DNA of 64,000 nucleotides from Clonostachys chloroleuca. Its lineage: Eukaryota > Ascomycota > Sordariomycetes > Hypocreales > Bionectriaceae. Made by a program: the position numbers and the translations under genes. The notes below the pieces were generated by a model. That model was not told the DNA's origin. It saw only the letters and a program-made list of their open reading frames with translations, and ran no database searches. The first letter of the stretch is position 1. The number at the start of each line of letters is the position of its first letter. The stretch is from NCBI GenBank assembly GCA_037952775.1, contig JBANAY010000004.1, positions 6,262,001-6,326,000 of the forward strand, in the 5' to 3' direction. Positions 12,066 through 22,199 of the stretch are shown here, one piece after another.

Positions 12066-12981
12066 ATGTATTTGACCCTTACGGAAACCATCAAGGCTAT
12101 CTTCAGCTTCAGAACGAAAGAGCGAGACGAGGAGGCGAGAAATATCCGCGAGGAGGAAGACCATTCATATATTCGTCTCAACATTGCCGATCGCGCTCCG
12201 TGTCCGGGGCTGAATGCGCTGGCAAACCAAGGCTACCTGTACGTCCCAACCCTTTCTGTAAAAGATCTTAGGCAGTCACTTACGAGAGTGTTCAATAGGC
12301 CCCGCGATGGCAAGAATATAACTCTTCCCCGGCTCGAAGCAGCGCTGATGGAGGCGCTGCATATGACGGGCACGGTGGCGCACGCTTTAGCGAACACCTT
12401 GAAGCCAGTCTTGCGTGAAGACGGCACATTTGATCTTGTAGACGCGCGAACGCACAATGTGGTCGAACATGACCGCTCGTTCACTCGCCTCGACTTCCGA
12501 CAAGGTGATAATTACACCATGCAGCCACGAAGTAAGTTGAAAATCATCTACATTTTCCTGAGCGAGATACACATGGAAATATAAACTTCATATTTCACGA
12601 TGAGCACGCGTCATCAATTCTAGTGGCTGCTTAGATTCTAATACTGACCTTGGTCTCTTAGTGCTCCAAGCCATGCTTGACGACACCCAAGGCGGTCCGG
12701 TGACTCTACACACTCTATCGAAGACGTCTATCCGGCGGAGAAAGGAGCACAAGGAATCCAACGGGCCACCGCTGGGTATCAAGATGTGGTTCGTCGACGC
12801 GTTAATCGCAGTCGGATTCATCAACGCTGAAACGACCGGGCATCCCTCACCGAAGCAGGTCGCGACGTTCTATACAGAAGAGCGGCTAGAGGACTATATT
12901 CTGAAGAACCCAGAACCTAGGACGCTGAAAGGCTTGCTTTGGAAGGCTCTCAAGATGCAGTGGTATGTATTGACCTCGTAA
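12066..12981 (+). CDS. heme-thiolate peroxidase (chloroperoxidase/unspecific peroxygenase family)
   Basis: Two exons, 12066-12531 and 12662-12981, joined by a 130-nt intron (the codon ATG is split A|TG). The product is 261 residues, the size of short family members. The proximal heme ligand Cys46 lies in the PCP motif (DRAPCPGLNALANQGYL) and the acid-base triad EHD is at about residue 139 (VVEHDRSFTRLD), both diagnostic for Pfam Peroxidase_2. Known members chlorinate or oxygenate organic substrates, including fatty acids, with H2O2. No clear signal peptide: residues 17-32 are charged, so this copy may be intracellular, unlike most studied secreted enzymes. The divergent neighbour is a fatty-acid alpha-dioxygenase, so a joint role in oxylipin formation or breakdown is an inference. 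The gene appears intact. Confidence 0.85.
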
Positions 12982-13368
12982 TGGTGTGGTTCTGGGCTTC
13001 GGATATGTATCTGCAAATGAGTGTGTACACCTATATCAAGCAGTAGTTTGCTTGCAATGAACATTGCAGGAATGGCACTGGATTATGTTTTGCTCTATAA
13101 TGCTGTGGTATTCGCCTGAAGTTTGTTTGAATCGCCCTCATTCCTAGCAGACGGTCTTTGACGGTCTGGAAAATGTGGCAAGAGCCCCACTCATACTTTG
13201 TACAGTCATATCGGCACTTAATATAGCGCAGTCCATTGACAGCTCTCCTATACCCATAGCCAATGACATCCCATAAGGAACAAAACCGATATTTGAGTTT
13301 CCTTCATTAGCAGCTATCTGTGTTCACCTACAGCAAGCCTGGTATTTTCAACATACGTTTTCATTGAA
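12982..13368. other. intergenic
   Basis: Downstream of the peroxidase gene. No coding sequence, repeat or RNA gene recognised. Confidence 0.5.
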
Positions 13369-13472
13369 GTAGATATAACTTAGTTTGGAGGTCATAGTCC
13401 GGTCGAAAGATGGTGGTTTCGCCCGTGCCACGCTGATATATGCTCCTGCAATGCGTGGATGAGGTGTCGCGT
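13369..13472 (+). repeat. left arm of inverted repeat
   Basis: Pairs with 15467-15566. Begins TAGATATAACTTAG and ends GAGGTGTCGCG. Confidence 0.85.
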
Positions 13473-15248
13473 AAATGCATGCTGCTGTAGACTCAGCCCA
13501 CATTCCAAGCTGCCAAAGATATATAGCTGGCTGACTGACTGACTGACTGGTGAGATCATAGCTTAACTAGTGACCTCGTAATGAAAACGTCCTACATCTT
13601 AGCGAGATGTGGTCTAGAACCTCACAGGCCTTCAATTGTGCTTTTAATTATTCCAGAGCCTCTAAATTTTAAGTTTAGATATCTATATAAAGAGGCTAAA
13701 ATAGCTACTATATATGAGTAGCAATTATCTAGCTAAATAAACTAAATTATATAATTTTAGTATAATTCCTCTCCTTCAGTCTTAGGCCACGGGTGTACCC
13801 ATGTTTGGAGGAAATATATGCACCAGGTGCTGTGTAAGCAGGGTGGACCCGGCCTTTCTGACAGCGTATCAGAAATGCTCTCACATGCCAGCTGATGGTG
13901 GCTCGCTGGTATTATCCACCCCTTGCTAATCGTTTTCCATTTTCCCTTTTCATTTTTCATCTCTTTCCCATGCTTATTGTCCTCTCGACCCATGCTGACC
14001 AAGGAACGTTTGACCAAGGAACGTTTCAGTTATCCACGAATTCGTGGGCTGTGGGGCTGTCCACGCATTCGGGGGTTGTGAAAAGGGAAAATGGGGGGGG
14101 GGGGAAAATAGAAAAATGAAAAGGGAAATAATAGAGGTGTACGGAGTAACATGAGTTAATTAAGTTCTGGTAATTATGTTCAGAGACACTGAGCCAAGAG
14201 GGTGTAGGGTAGTGCTGCAGCGCGGAAGCAGAGCAATATGGGGGCTAAGGTCGGTACCTAGGTACTTAGGTCAAACCGGGTGCTTCGGGTTTAGGTTTAG
14301 CCGATTTCCGGTAGCCGAGGGTGCCACCGTCTGCCACAGCGAGAGGGTGCATGAGTGGAGGCGCGCCTAATACAACCGAGTAGGAATTGAACTGAACTGA
14401 ACTGGCAAACGATAGAGACAGTAGAGCACTTTCTCTTTCGATGCACGAAACGGACAGCGCATAGGACTGAAATGTTGCAGTGCACGGAGACATTGAGAGG
14501 AAACCTCTCGTTTACCTAGGAGGAAAATCACCATCAGATGACGCAAAGTGGACGCCAAATATGCAGGCTGTCCATGCAACTATACGATTTGCAATGGCCA
14601 CAGGCCGACTCGACACACAATACTGAAACCAGATTGCAAGAATCTCACCTACTTACTCTTGCTAACCTACTTATATTAAACACCAAACACCCCGTCTCAT
14701 AAAAGCGGACGTCGCTTCAGCCGCTGTAGATAGGACGTTGAACACTTGAAGAATAGCCTTCAAGCTAGTTCGCTGGCTATGCTAGTAAATCACGGGAAAC
14801 CGCAGGGAGCAATAGGGTAGAAGGAAAAGCACAATCGAGGAACAGGCGCATTATGGGCTCGAGGAGACCTATTTCAATTCATATAGTGAAAAGCAAGGTA
14901 CAGTCTGGGCTTTAGGAAATGCGGACACAGATTGAGCAACGTGTAGTACAGCATGGGCTTGGGGAGGCGAGGACGAAAACTAGGCAATGTACGTACGAAT
15001 TAGTGACTAGTGCCCTATCGGTCAAAATAAGCCGCCGGGCGTAATAAATTGTATTGTATTGTATTGTATGGATTAGACATTTCTTTTGACAGTTATCAAT
15101 GACAGTGCTACTAGGTACCTCCATTGAAATTAGCTCCTTAGTGCTCGCACATCAGCCGTGACTCGTAGAGAACCAAGACAACCAGATCGTCCCACTCAGA
15201 ATAACTCTGACTGCAAACATCTCTGGCTTCCCCCAGACCACGGAAACC

Positions 15249-15467
15249 GGCTACATACTGGATCTAAGTAGAGTTTAGCCAAACTGGCTCCATACTGATC
15301 TAAGCAGAGTGTAGCCAAACTAGCTACAGTGGATCTGAGCAGAGTGTAGCCAAACTAGCTGTATAGTGGACCTGAGCAGAGTGTAGCCAAACCGGCTACA
15401 TACTGGATCTAAGCAGGGTGTAGCCAAACCGGCTACATCCTAGATCAAAGTAGAGTGTATTCAAAAC
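15249..15467 (+). repeat. six tandem units of 35-37 bp
   Basis: Consensus GGCTACATACTGGATCTAAG followed by CAGAGTGTAGCCAAAC, repeated about six times and ending exactly where the right inverted-repeat arm begins. Each junction contains GTAGCC-AAACC-GGCTAC, a small palindrome that could form a hairpin. Confidence 0.85.
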
Positions 15468-15566
15468 GCGACACCTCATCCACGCATTGCAGGAGCATGT
15501 CAGCGTGGCACGGGCGAAACCACCATCTTTCGACCGGACTATGACCTCCAAACTAAGTTATATCTA
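15467..15566 (-). repeat. right arm of inverted repeat
   Basis: Reverse complement of 13369-13472 over about 100 bases. Confidence 0.85.
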
Positions 15567-15787
15567 TCTCAGTATCACGAAATTTGCTTTATTATTTTTT
15601 CAAACTTACATTGGATAGAAACAGCAAAGCCTCATTATATATTGCCAGTCTTAATCGGAGCTGATCTTATAAATGGATACATAAAGAAGAAGAAATGCCT
15701 CCCGGGATCACAGACCAGCTCATACTCTTCTTTCCATCCCACGATTTATCCGGCCCTCAATGTCCCTCCATAGAAATGGAGCGAGAA

Positions 15788-17517
15788 CTACATTCCATTG
15801 ATGGCCACGGCGAGAGCAGCTGCAATGAAGCCAGCAGCAGAGACTCGGTACGCCTCCGCAGCCGCGGCAACTACCAGCGCGCCCTGGGTCATAGCCCCGC
15901 AGGTGCTGCACGGCTTTGTAATGGTATAAATGCCTTGGGCAGTGCCTACTGGCCCCGTCTCAGGATAATTGGCTGCCGGCGTTGGTATCGGAGTCTCAGA
16001 CGCGCGCTCGCAGCTGTGACAGACAGGAACAGCGGCGTTCGTGGCATGCGCTGTCACAACCGCAACGTCGACCTCAACAGAGGCCGTCTGTGTAATATGG
16101 AGGCAGGATGACTCGGTGCAGACCGGAGCAGGGATATTGAACTTGCCCATGATCCCGAGGGAGGCAGTCGCGATCACCGTCGACTCCTCAGTCTCGCTAG
16201 GGCACCACGTGGTCAAGGATGTCACTGTTTCAGTAGTGACATGACCGATAGTATACTCGATCACTGTGGGAGCGCAGGATGTAATGGTGATATGCGTCGT
16301 GGTGAATGTGGCTGCTTTATTCCGGGCCGCTGAGGTGGTAAATCCGGTAGGAGTCGAGAACGTTTTATTTTTGGCCTTGGTTGAAGTTGTAGTCATAAGC
16401 GTAGCTATGCTTGTAGTTGTCCCTGTACCCGTTGTCGTGGTTGTGGTCATTCCTATACCCGTCGTCGTGGTAGTTGTCCCTATACCTATTATGGTACTAG
16501 TAGTCGTTGTGCCTGTACCTGTTGTAGTTGTTGTTCCTGTACCTATTGTAATAGTGGTAGTTGCTGTGCCTGTACCTGTTGTAGTAGTGTTAGTAGTTGT
16601 CCCTGCACCTGTTGTTGTGGTTGTGGTTGAGGGAGTAGTTGTCCCTGTACCTGTTGTAGTGGCTGTGGATGTAGTGGTTGTGAATATAGTGGCTGTGGTT
16701 GAGGGAGTAGTTGTCCCTGTACCTGTTGTAGTGGTTGTGGATGTAGTGATGGTAGTAGTGGTAGTGGTAGTGGTTGTGGGTGTGGGTGTGGTGGTTGTAG
16801 TTGTGGAAGTCGTAGTAGTAGTGGTAGTAGTAGTTGTAACTATTGGTGAGCAGGGATCCCCCTAATGGTATTACTGTCCAAAGTCACAGCACCGTTACGG
16901 GCGTATATGCCTCCATTATTGGTCGCGCCAGTGTTCAGTGTGATGGACGTGAGGGCCAAGACGTTGCCAGCAAAAGTGGTACCAGTGCCGATGGTGGCGG
17001 AAGATCTCACTTGCCAGAAGACGTTACAGGGCAAGGCGCCGTTGATGAGGAGCACCATGGAAGCGGATGCGGTGGTCAGAGCCGAGCCTATTTGGAAGAT
17101 CCAGACGCCGTTGGTGACGCCTTGCCCGTCGAGGGTGAGAGCCCCAGTAAGCTGAGCACTGCTCGTCAAGCGATAGACACCCGCGGCAAGCGTCAAGCCC
17201 CCGAGCTGTTGACTTGGCAAAGTGGTCGTTGGCGGCTGTCCAGCCGCTACGTTGTAGGCAGTGGTGATGTCGCTCTGTGCTTGAGCTGCTACAGCGTCTG
17301 CCGCATGAATCGCTCCGTTCGTGACAACTCCGGGAGGGAAACCTGTTATTGCTGTTCCAGGAGAGATCCCAACATCGCCCATAATGACCGAAGGGCCGGT
17401 GTTGGTTACTGTCGAGCCGGCAAGTACCGCAAAAGGCCTGGCGGTCCCAAGGTTCACCTGAGCATTGATAATGCCGGCGAATGCAAAGGCCGACCCCAGG
17501 AGGCGTGAAAGAATCAT
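15788..17517 (-). CDS. secreted ice-binding-like (DUF3494) protein with Thr-rich stalk and GPI-like tail; one frameshift
   Basis: The N-terminal part (17517 down to about 16860) starts with a signal peptide (MILSRLLGSAFAFAGIINAQ) and continues into a DUF3494 ice-binding domain: the motifs AVLAGSTVTNTGPS, GDVGISPG, PPGVV..G.IHAAD, LAAGVYR and NGVWIFQIGS are typical of the beta-solenoid family. At a run of five G (16858-16862) one base is missing relative to the downstream frame. After that shift the frame stays open through a ~150-residue stalk made almost only of Thr, Gly and Ser (TGTGTTT units), then a ~190-residue Cys-containing domain, and a hydrophobic C-terminus (AAGFIAAALAVAINGM) like a GPI attachment signal. 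The design is that of a cell-surface adhesin or antifreeze-like protein. The break may be an error in a homopolymer. Ice binding itself is not shown, since DUF3494 proteins also act in adhesion. Confidence 0.8.
16385..16850 (-). repeat. VNTR/microsatellite encoding the Thr-rich stalk
   Basis: On the minus strand the DNA repeats GGTACAGG(G/C)ACAACTAC units and (ACT)n/(ACC)n triplets. Strongly strand-biased in purines; likely to vary in length between strains. Confidence 0.8.
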
Positions 17518-18479
17518 AATTGTAAATGGGATGATTAATGAGAGTGAGAGAATCTGAATAAAAGATTGTGATTGAGGTGAACAAGTGACTGGCGCAGGGG
17601 TTGGGGCGGTACGGATGGATGCCCGCAGAATTTATCCACACGTAGTAGTCATCCTCATGTTGATTTAATTCTTTTGTGTACAGATATACTTGCGTATGTG
17701 GTGGCGGCAATCCCTAGACATGTGTAAATGAGCATGTAGCGACTTGCGCATGTCAATATTATGTACGAGCCGTCTCAGTTGGTGGAAAGGTGGAATCGAA
17801 AGAGAGCAAATGCACCCTCGACACATTCCTAGGAAGTGAGCATGGCGTGGCTTGCATACGTAGATAACCTGGAAAGAGGGAAACATGGCCGGCCGGCCGC
17901 TCAGCCGACCGAGTTGTAATAAAGCAATCTATTTTTCGCGTACTTCCCATTCCTCCCACGTTCGAGAGTCTACGGTCCTAGAAGTCCTCGCTGGGTTTCT
18001 TGACGCCACCGATTTCCTCGACCTGGCACGTCAGCCCACGGTGTCAGGGACCGACGTTACAATTCACCCCGACGACGTTTAGCATTGCGAGAATCATGTT
18101 CAAGCTGACCCTTACATCTGAACAGGTCCGCCCGTGGGTGCACCGCTATAGACCCTCGGCTCGAAGAAGGCGATCGTGCCGGCGTGCTGTAGTGGTAGTA
18201 GCCAGCCTGGTCTTCGCCTTCTGGTGGGTTTCCTCTAGATTATCCTCGACATTCACTACCTACAAGCATGACCACGCCAACGTGTGCGCAGCCTCGCTAG
18301 GAATGATCCCACGGAACTTTCCCTTGGACGACTGGGAGAGAACGCGGCGCAACACCAGGAAATGATAACTGCAATAGAGGCGGCCAATGATGCGGACCAA
18401 GCGCCTTCTCCGGAGCCGCCAACTGAGAGCGACACAGAGACCTCGAGGACATTGAACAAAGCACATTTGGACCTCAGTG
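17518..18479. other. intergenic with unassigned short frames
   Basis: Holds the promoter of the ice-binding-like gene. Frames of 60-120 codons (for example 18000-18365 and 18284-18574, plus strand) show no domain; one predicts a hydrophobic stretch VVVVASLVFAFWWV at 18190-18230. A GGCCGGCCGGCC palindrome lies at 17887-17898. I cannot support a gene here. Confidence 0.4.
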
Positions 18480-18809
18480 CTAGGTCCGAAGCTCCTTCAC
18501 AATGTAGTCAGCCGGTGTCTTTCTCACAGGGCGTGGGAATGATCTTCTCTTTGTCAAAGAAAATAAATAAGTAAGCCATAGGAATTGATGTTTCAGTAGG
18601 CTACTTACAATCTCATCAATAGAGGCCGGGAACGATGGGTCTCTAGCAGAGTTATGTTCGTAATACCGGTCATGCCGATGCACAAGAAGATAACTATCAA
18701 AGTTACCCCGAAGGCTAATCTTATCGCGTCTGCGTATTAGCCGCTCTATTGTCCTGGTGGGATTCTCATTTGAGCGATCTCTCTTAGCGGGTGACAGCTT
18801 ATGTTCCAT
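18480..18809 (-). CDS. small MADS-box-like protein, partly deleted
   Basis: A 5' exon (18809 to about 18612) ending DEI at a GTAAGTAG donor, then a short exon ending with RPVRKTPADYIVKELRT and a stop at 18480. The central stretch (RLIRRRDKI... then YLLVHRHDRYYEHNSA) resembles the MADS-like mini-proteins that are multicopy in moulds: basic segment, helix, then a strand ending in a YxxxNS motif. The usual KKA-x-EL-x-x-L core between the basic segment and the strand appears shortened, so DNA binding may be lost. Compare the better preserved copy at 30322-30654. Function unknown. Confidence 0.45.
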   Translation of the reverse strand: MEHKLSPAKRDRSNENPTRTIERLIRRRDKISLRGNFDSYLLVHRHDRYYEHNSARDPSFPASIDEIVSSLLKHQFLWLTYLFSLTKRRSFPRPVRKTPADYIVKELRT

Positions 18810-18964
18810 AGTTCTGTTTTCCTTGTGATGAAAAATGAGTTACTTAGCAACCTGGTATGTATGTATCTTAGGGTTGAATTGCTAGATTTGATAGCTGTGA
18901 GCAAGGGTGAGGGTGAGCTTGGGGTTATTTAACTTCGAGTTAATGCCTGTAATGGGCTGGGACT

Positions 18965-19318
18965 GTGGAGCTCCATGATCTTGGCACACCTAGAGGTCCA
19001 GGGTACCTAAATCAAATCATGCCAGCCTGTTCTTGCCTCTCTTCACCTGCTTGGCACGGCCGTGTCGTCCCTACATCTCTCAGCATCCCATCCGTACCTT
19101 CCTCCAAGTCTGCCAAGGAACCCAAACAACTTACATCCCGGACCAACTACACAGATGACGATATGAGCTCCTGGTGCACAGTGTGTCTCGAAGATGCTAC
19201 GTTGAAATACCTGGGATGCGACAACGGCGAACCCTATTGTGTGCGGTGCTGGCGTGAGATGCACATCGGGCCGGCAGCGGCATTTGATGATAGGGACGTA
19301 GCCATATCTCGAAATTGA
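18965..19318 (+). CDS. B-box-like zinc-binding protein fragment (ZFYVE19/abscission-regulator-like)
   Basis: A 117-codon frame. Residues about 68-105 carry the Cys pairs WCTVC-x7-YLGCD-x7-YCVRCWREMHIGP, the pattern of the B-box-like finger in fungal homologues of the abscission/NoCut regulator. In that family the finger closes the protein and is followed by Gly-Pro-Asp residues, which is what is seen here. The ~65 residues before it are low in complexity and do not match the family, so this is probably a 3' fragment of a larger gene or an unspliced piece. Intact Cys ligands argue against long decay. Confidence 0.5.
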   Translation: MELHDLGTPRGPGYLNQIMPACSCLSSPAWHGRVVPTSLSIPSVPSSKSAKEPKQLTSRTNYTDDDMSSWCTVCLEDATLKYLGCDNGEPYCVRCWREMHIGPAAAFDDRDVAISRN

Positions 19319-19488
19319 ACGGCAGGTCATAACATATCAAACCAACCTATCAAGTAAGAAATCGGACTCCCCAAAACTCCAACCCCACATGATCCATGAT
19401 AATACCAACATATTCCAAGAACACAATTTCATTCAATAAATCTTACTACCCTACGATCGAGCGACTCATTTCACAACAGCTAGGGCTT

Positions 19489-20031
19489 TCAGACAGGATT
19501 CGACGACGAGCCTCCTTCAGTGCCACCCTGGCTGGGTTTTGTCGCCATTTTACCCCTCAAGTCCTCCCATGTTGCACTAAATCGTCTTCTCGTTGTTGCC
19601 AAAAGACTCTCTTCCTCATCCGCCTCGGCATCCTCGTCAATTTCAGACATATTCACCTTGGGGGTACGAATGACGGCGGTGACGAGCACAATCAGGAACA
19701 AGAGGAGGAAAGCAAATTGTGCCCAGAAGTCGACCATTCCGAAGAAGGGCCAGGTGATAGTAATGCGATTGAGGAATGTAGACATCATGGACGGGGTGCA
19801 CACGTCTTTAGCATGACTGTCTTTTAGAGCTTCTGAACAAGGTATGATCATGTCTTCATGGCCGGTGCAGTTGTGGAGTTTGTAGACTCCAGTGACAATC
19901 CCCATCGAGTTATTGCCAGGTCGATTACTTATGCTGGCTTTGTGGGTACTTTGACAGCCACGAGGTGAGTTATTTACACCGACGAGAGTTGCTGTGCTGA
20001 CATCCCCACAGACCTGGGTTGTCCGTTTCAC
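19489..20031 (-). CDS. hypothetical single-pass membrane protein
   Basis: A 180-codon frame. It has several Cys and one N-glycosylation-type site before a single hydrophobic segment ([20 protein letters not shown], residues about 104-123), then an acidic-basic tail containing [13 protein letters not shown] and many Ser/Arg. The topology would be luminal or extracellular N-terminus and cytosolic tail. No family recognised. There is no signal peptide at the called start, so the true 5' exon may lie upstream, where the sequence is taken up by an unrelated gene fragment. Confidence 0.4.
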   Translation of the reverse strand: MKRTTQVCGDVSTATLVGVNNSPRGCQSTHKASISNRPGNNSMGIVTGVYKLHNCTGHEDMIIPCSEALKDSHAKDVCTPSMMSTFLNRITITWPFFGMVDFWAQFAFLLLFLIVLVTAVIRTPKVNMSEIDEDAEADEEESLLATTRRRFSATWEDLRGKMATKPSQGGTEGGSSSNPV

Positions 20032-20059
20032 TCAACTACCGGCCATCAAATGAGCATTC

Positions 20060-20764
20060 ATGTTCGAGCACCGCTGTTCGGAAACACCAGTTGCTGGTTT
20101 TGTTCGGCTTCCGCCCATCCGTGGCCTCTGTCCTCCGCTCCGTGATCCTCAAAGAGGGAGGTTGGACGCTTCACGAACATCGGCAAGCGACAATGCCTCG
20201 TCGCCAATAATAGCTCTGGCATCGCAACTGACCAAGCAGCCCACTTCGCCATGCTACCTCACACTCAGCGATGGCGTGAACGCTGCAGTGATCGAGAAGG
20301 ATGTATACGGTGGCAAATTGAAGACTTCTGATCGTTTCATCGTGCAAACGAATCACGACACTCACAAGTCTGGCTGCTGTACGGGAAGGCGAATCATGCC
20401 GTCTCATCCAGAAGACGCTCGAGCTTCGATTCTAGGTGCAGAGCCTTGGCTGAAAGATTCAAATCTGCGCATGACTATGCTTCATGAAAAGTGGCTGCTC
20501 CACGCCGCCGGCGCAGAAACTGCTTCGCCTGTAGGGATCGAAAAGAAGGATGAAAACGGCCTGTGTTTCGGTCAAAGGGCTGATGCCTCAAGTGTAACGC
20601 CGAGGGTGGGGGTAAAGGAGCATTTGTTGCAAGAGTGGATGATGGAGTTTCCAATCATCAACGAGTGTTCTCATTATGGCTGCATCATGGACCCTCGGGT
20701 GGGTGACATAAGGTGGCTAGTCCGGGGAATGATCGAGTATGACCCCCAAAATCCGCGATTTTAG
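20060..20764 (+). pseudogene. 3' fragment of an acid-ceramidase/NAAA-like amidase gene
   Basis: From about residue 60 the frame matches the C-terminal half of fungal N-acylethanolamine acid amidase/acid-ceramidase-like Ntn hydrolases: a CYLTLSDG..AAVIEKD strand pair, then a TNHDTH motif (part of the active site), and the family end 'WMMEFPIINECSHYGCIMDPRVGDIRWL'. The N-terminal half with the autocatalytic nucleophile Cys is absent; the first 60 residues are unrelated. The frame stops at 20764, five bases before the truncated end of the LMBD1-like gene on the other strand, so both look cut by one rearrangement. As it stands it cannot be an active hydrolase. Confidence 0.55.
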
Positions 20765-20768
20765 ACGG

Positions 20769-21605
20769 TTAGCACGGACGACGGTCCAGCTCGCGGCGAT
20801 CCTTGCGAGGCATCTCGTCGTGGCGTCCGGCATTGCGCATCTCGATCTGGCGTTGTCGTTCACCGTTCATCTCCAGTTGGGAGGCGGTTGTGGCTGAAAG
20901 CTGTGGAGCAGAAATTGCCGGAGCAGACCTGATCCAGGAGATTGGGAGCAAAACGAGGCCGGCACTTGTGTAAACGGCGTAGAGAATAGTACCAACGGTG
21001 ATTAAGAGACCCAAAACAAAGGTCAGGGCCTTCTCGCCATGCTGTTGGGAAATGAGCTTCTTGAAATAATCGAGGTCCCAGTGCGCCTGGGAGTTGTTAC
21101 CCGCAGGCGGCACAAAGAAACCAAGAAGGAACAACACAACGACTAGTGCTACAAAAATTAGTATGTACTTGGCTGCCGGAAAGAGACGGCTGGTCCATGT
21201 TCGGCCTTCCTCCTCGAACTCGATCTCGTCGTACTCCTCATGCCAAAAGTAGGCGAATGGAATCACGATGAGACAGAGGAGTCCATCGAAGCTGTACAGG
21301 CTGTAGTATACGATCTTGAGAGTGAGGAGAATACTATCGATCCGTTCGGGGGTGGCCCATTCCTTCTTCGCTCCGTTAACCGAGGATGCCGTAGCGGAAA
21401 TGAGGGCGATGTCGACGGGGAGAAGGAGCACGGTCGCAAGCAGCGAAGTCAGGCTGATAATGGCGACGAAGCTGACGATGGCGGAACGTTCGCGAGGAGT
21501 CTGCCAGGTGAAGGTGGTGATGGTGGCGACAATCAGGTAGAGGGCGATGGCAATGGCATAGGCAACCCAGATGAGACTGGTATGGAGCAGACCTGCGTCA
21601 GCCAT
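20769..21605 (-). pseudogene. 5' half of an LMBD1-type lysosomal/vacuolar cobalamin transporter
   Basis: The ATG at 21605 ([13 protein letters not shown]) is the family start; the frame is open further upstream but that extension is not conserved. Six hydrophobic segments are visible, with family motifs [25 protein letters not shown], the [12 protein letters not shown] loop, [10 protein letters not shown], and [20 protein letters not shown]. The cytosolic linker ending KDRRELD is reached and then the frame runs into DRRPC and a stop at 20769. LMBD1 proteins are about 570 residues; this has 279, so the second half is missing. It abuts the amidase fragment on the opposite strand. Membrane export of cobalamin from lysosome/vacuole is the known role of the family in animals; in fungi it is predicted only. 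Confidence 0.75.
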
Positions 21606-22199
21606 GAGTACAGCACACAGTGGTCGGAGAAGTTGCTGTCGATCATTGATGATGAATAGATAGATAGAAGAGCAGAATGTCAACGGCGGTGAGGTTTTAG
21701 GTGGAAAGGGTCGGTTGGCGAGTACATTTGATACAGTCACAAGTTTCAGAAAAGCAAGGAAGGATTCCAGTTTGGCCGTTGATTGCTTGAAGGTGCAAGC
21801 GTAGCTGCAGCTGCCCAAAAGGTAGACCCTTTGATCGATTCTCTGACGCAATCTAGACGTAGAAGCTATCCGTATCGATACTAGCGTGGTGTCTTGTCCC
21901 ACTCCTCGAGGTTTCTGATCTTCACCCCCTCCAGGTGACCCCAGTCCCCCAAGATCCAGTGCCACTGCCAGCTGCTGCTACACTGGGTGTGAGCCTATTC
22001 GCATGGCATGTTGGCTACAACTGCACAAAGAAGAGACGTTCCAGACGGATATTCCTTCTCCTCAGGCAATCCGAACGGCGGAGTCGGCGAGAAGAACATT
22101 GGTAAGGCAGTTCTCTCTTTCTAACCCAAGTCGCGTAGTGGTGTCAGACTCACCACTAATCAGCCGCGACAAGTTACCTTACAGGAGGCATTAGAGTTT

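Larger units (their letters stand above)
13369..15566. mobile_element. 2.2-kb element bounded by 100-bp inverted repeats
   Basis: Bases 13369-13472 and 15467-15566 are near-identical reverse complements, differing mainly by a two-base indel (ATATATG against ACATG). Such arms suggest terminal inverted repeats of a non-autonomous DNA transposon or foldback element. Inside I find no transposase: only a (GACT)n run at about 13529, a G-run of 12-13 at about 14091, an (ATTGT)n microsatellite at 15044-15069 and six tandem repeats next to the right arm. No clear target-site duplication is visible outside the arms. It could instead be an ancient inverted segmental duplication. Confidence 0.6.

Noticed and set aside
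15249..15467. Possible CRISPR-like array
   Set aside because: The 35-37-bp units are contiguous with no spacers and the organism is a fungus.
15695..16111. 138-codon frame on the plus strand
   Set aside because: Antisense of the C-terminal domain of the ice-binding-like gene; no domain.
16266..16865. 199-codon Val/Pro-rich frame on the plus strand
   Set aside because: Exact antisense of the Thr-rich repeat of the ice-binding-like gene; GTT/GTG codons are complements of Thr codons.
20769..21965. Longer LMBD1 start at 21965
   Set aside because: The 120 residues before the ATG at 21605 are not family-like; homologues start at the [17 protein letters not shown] position.
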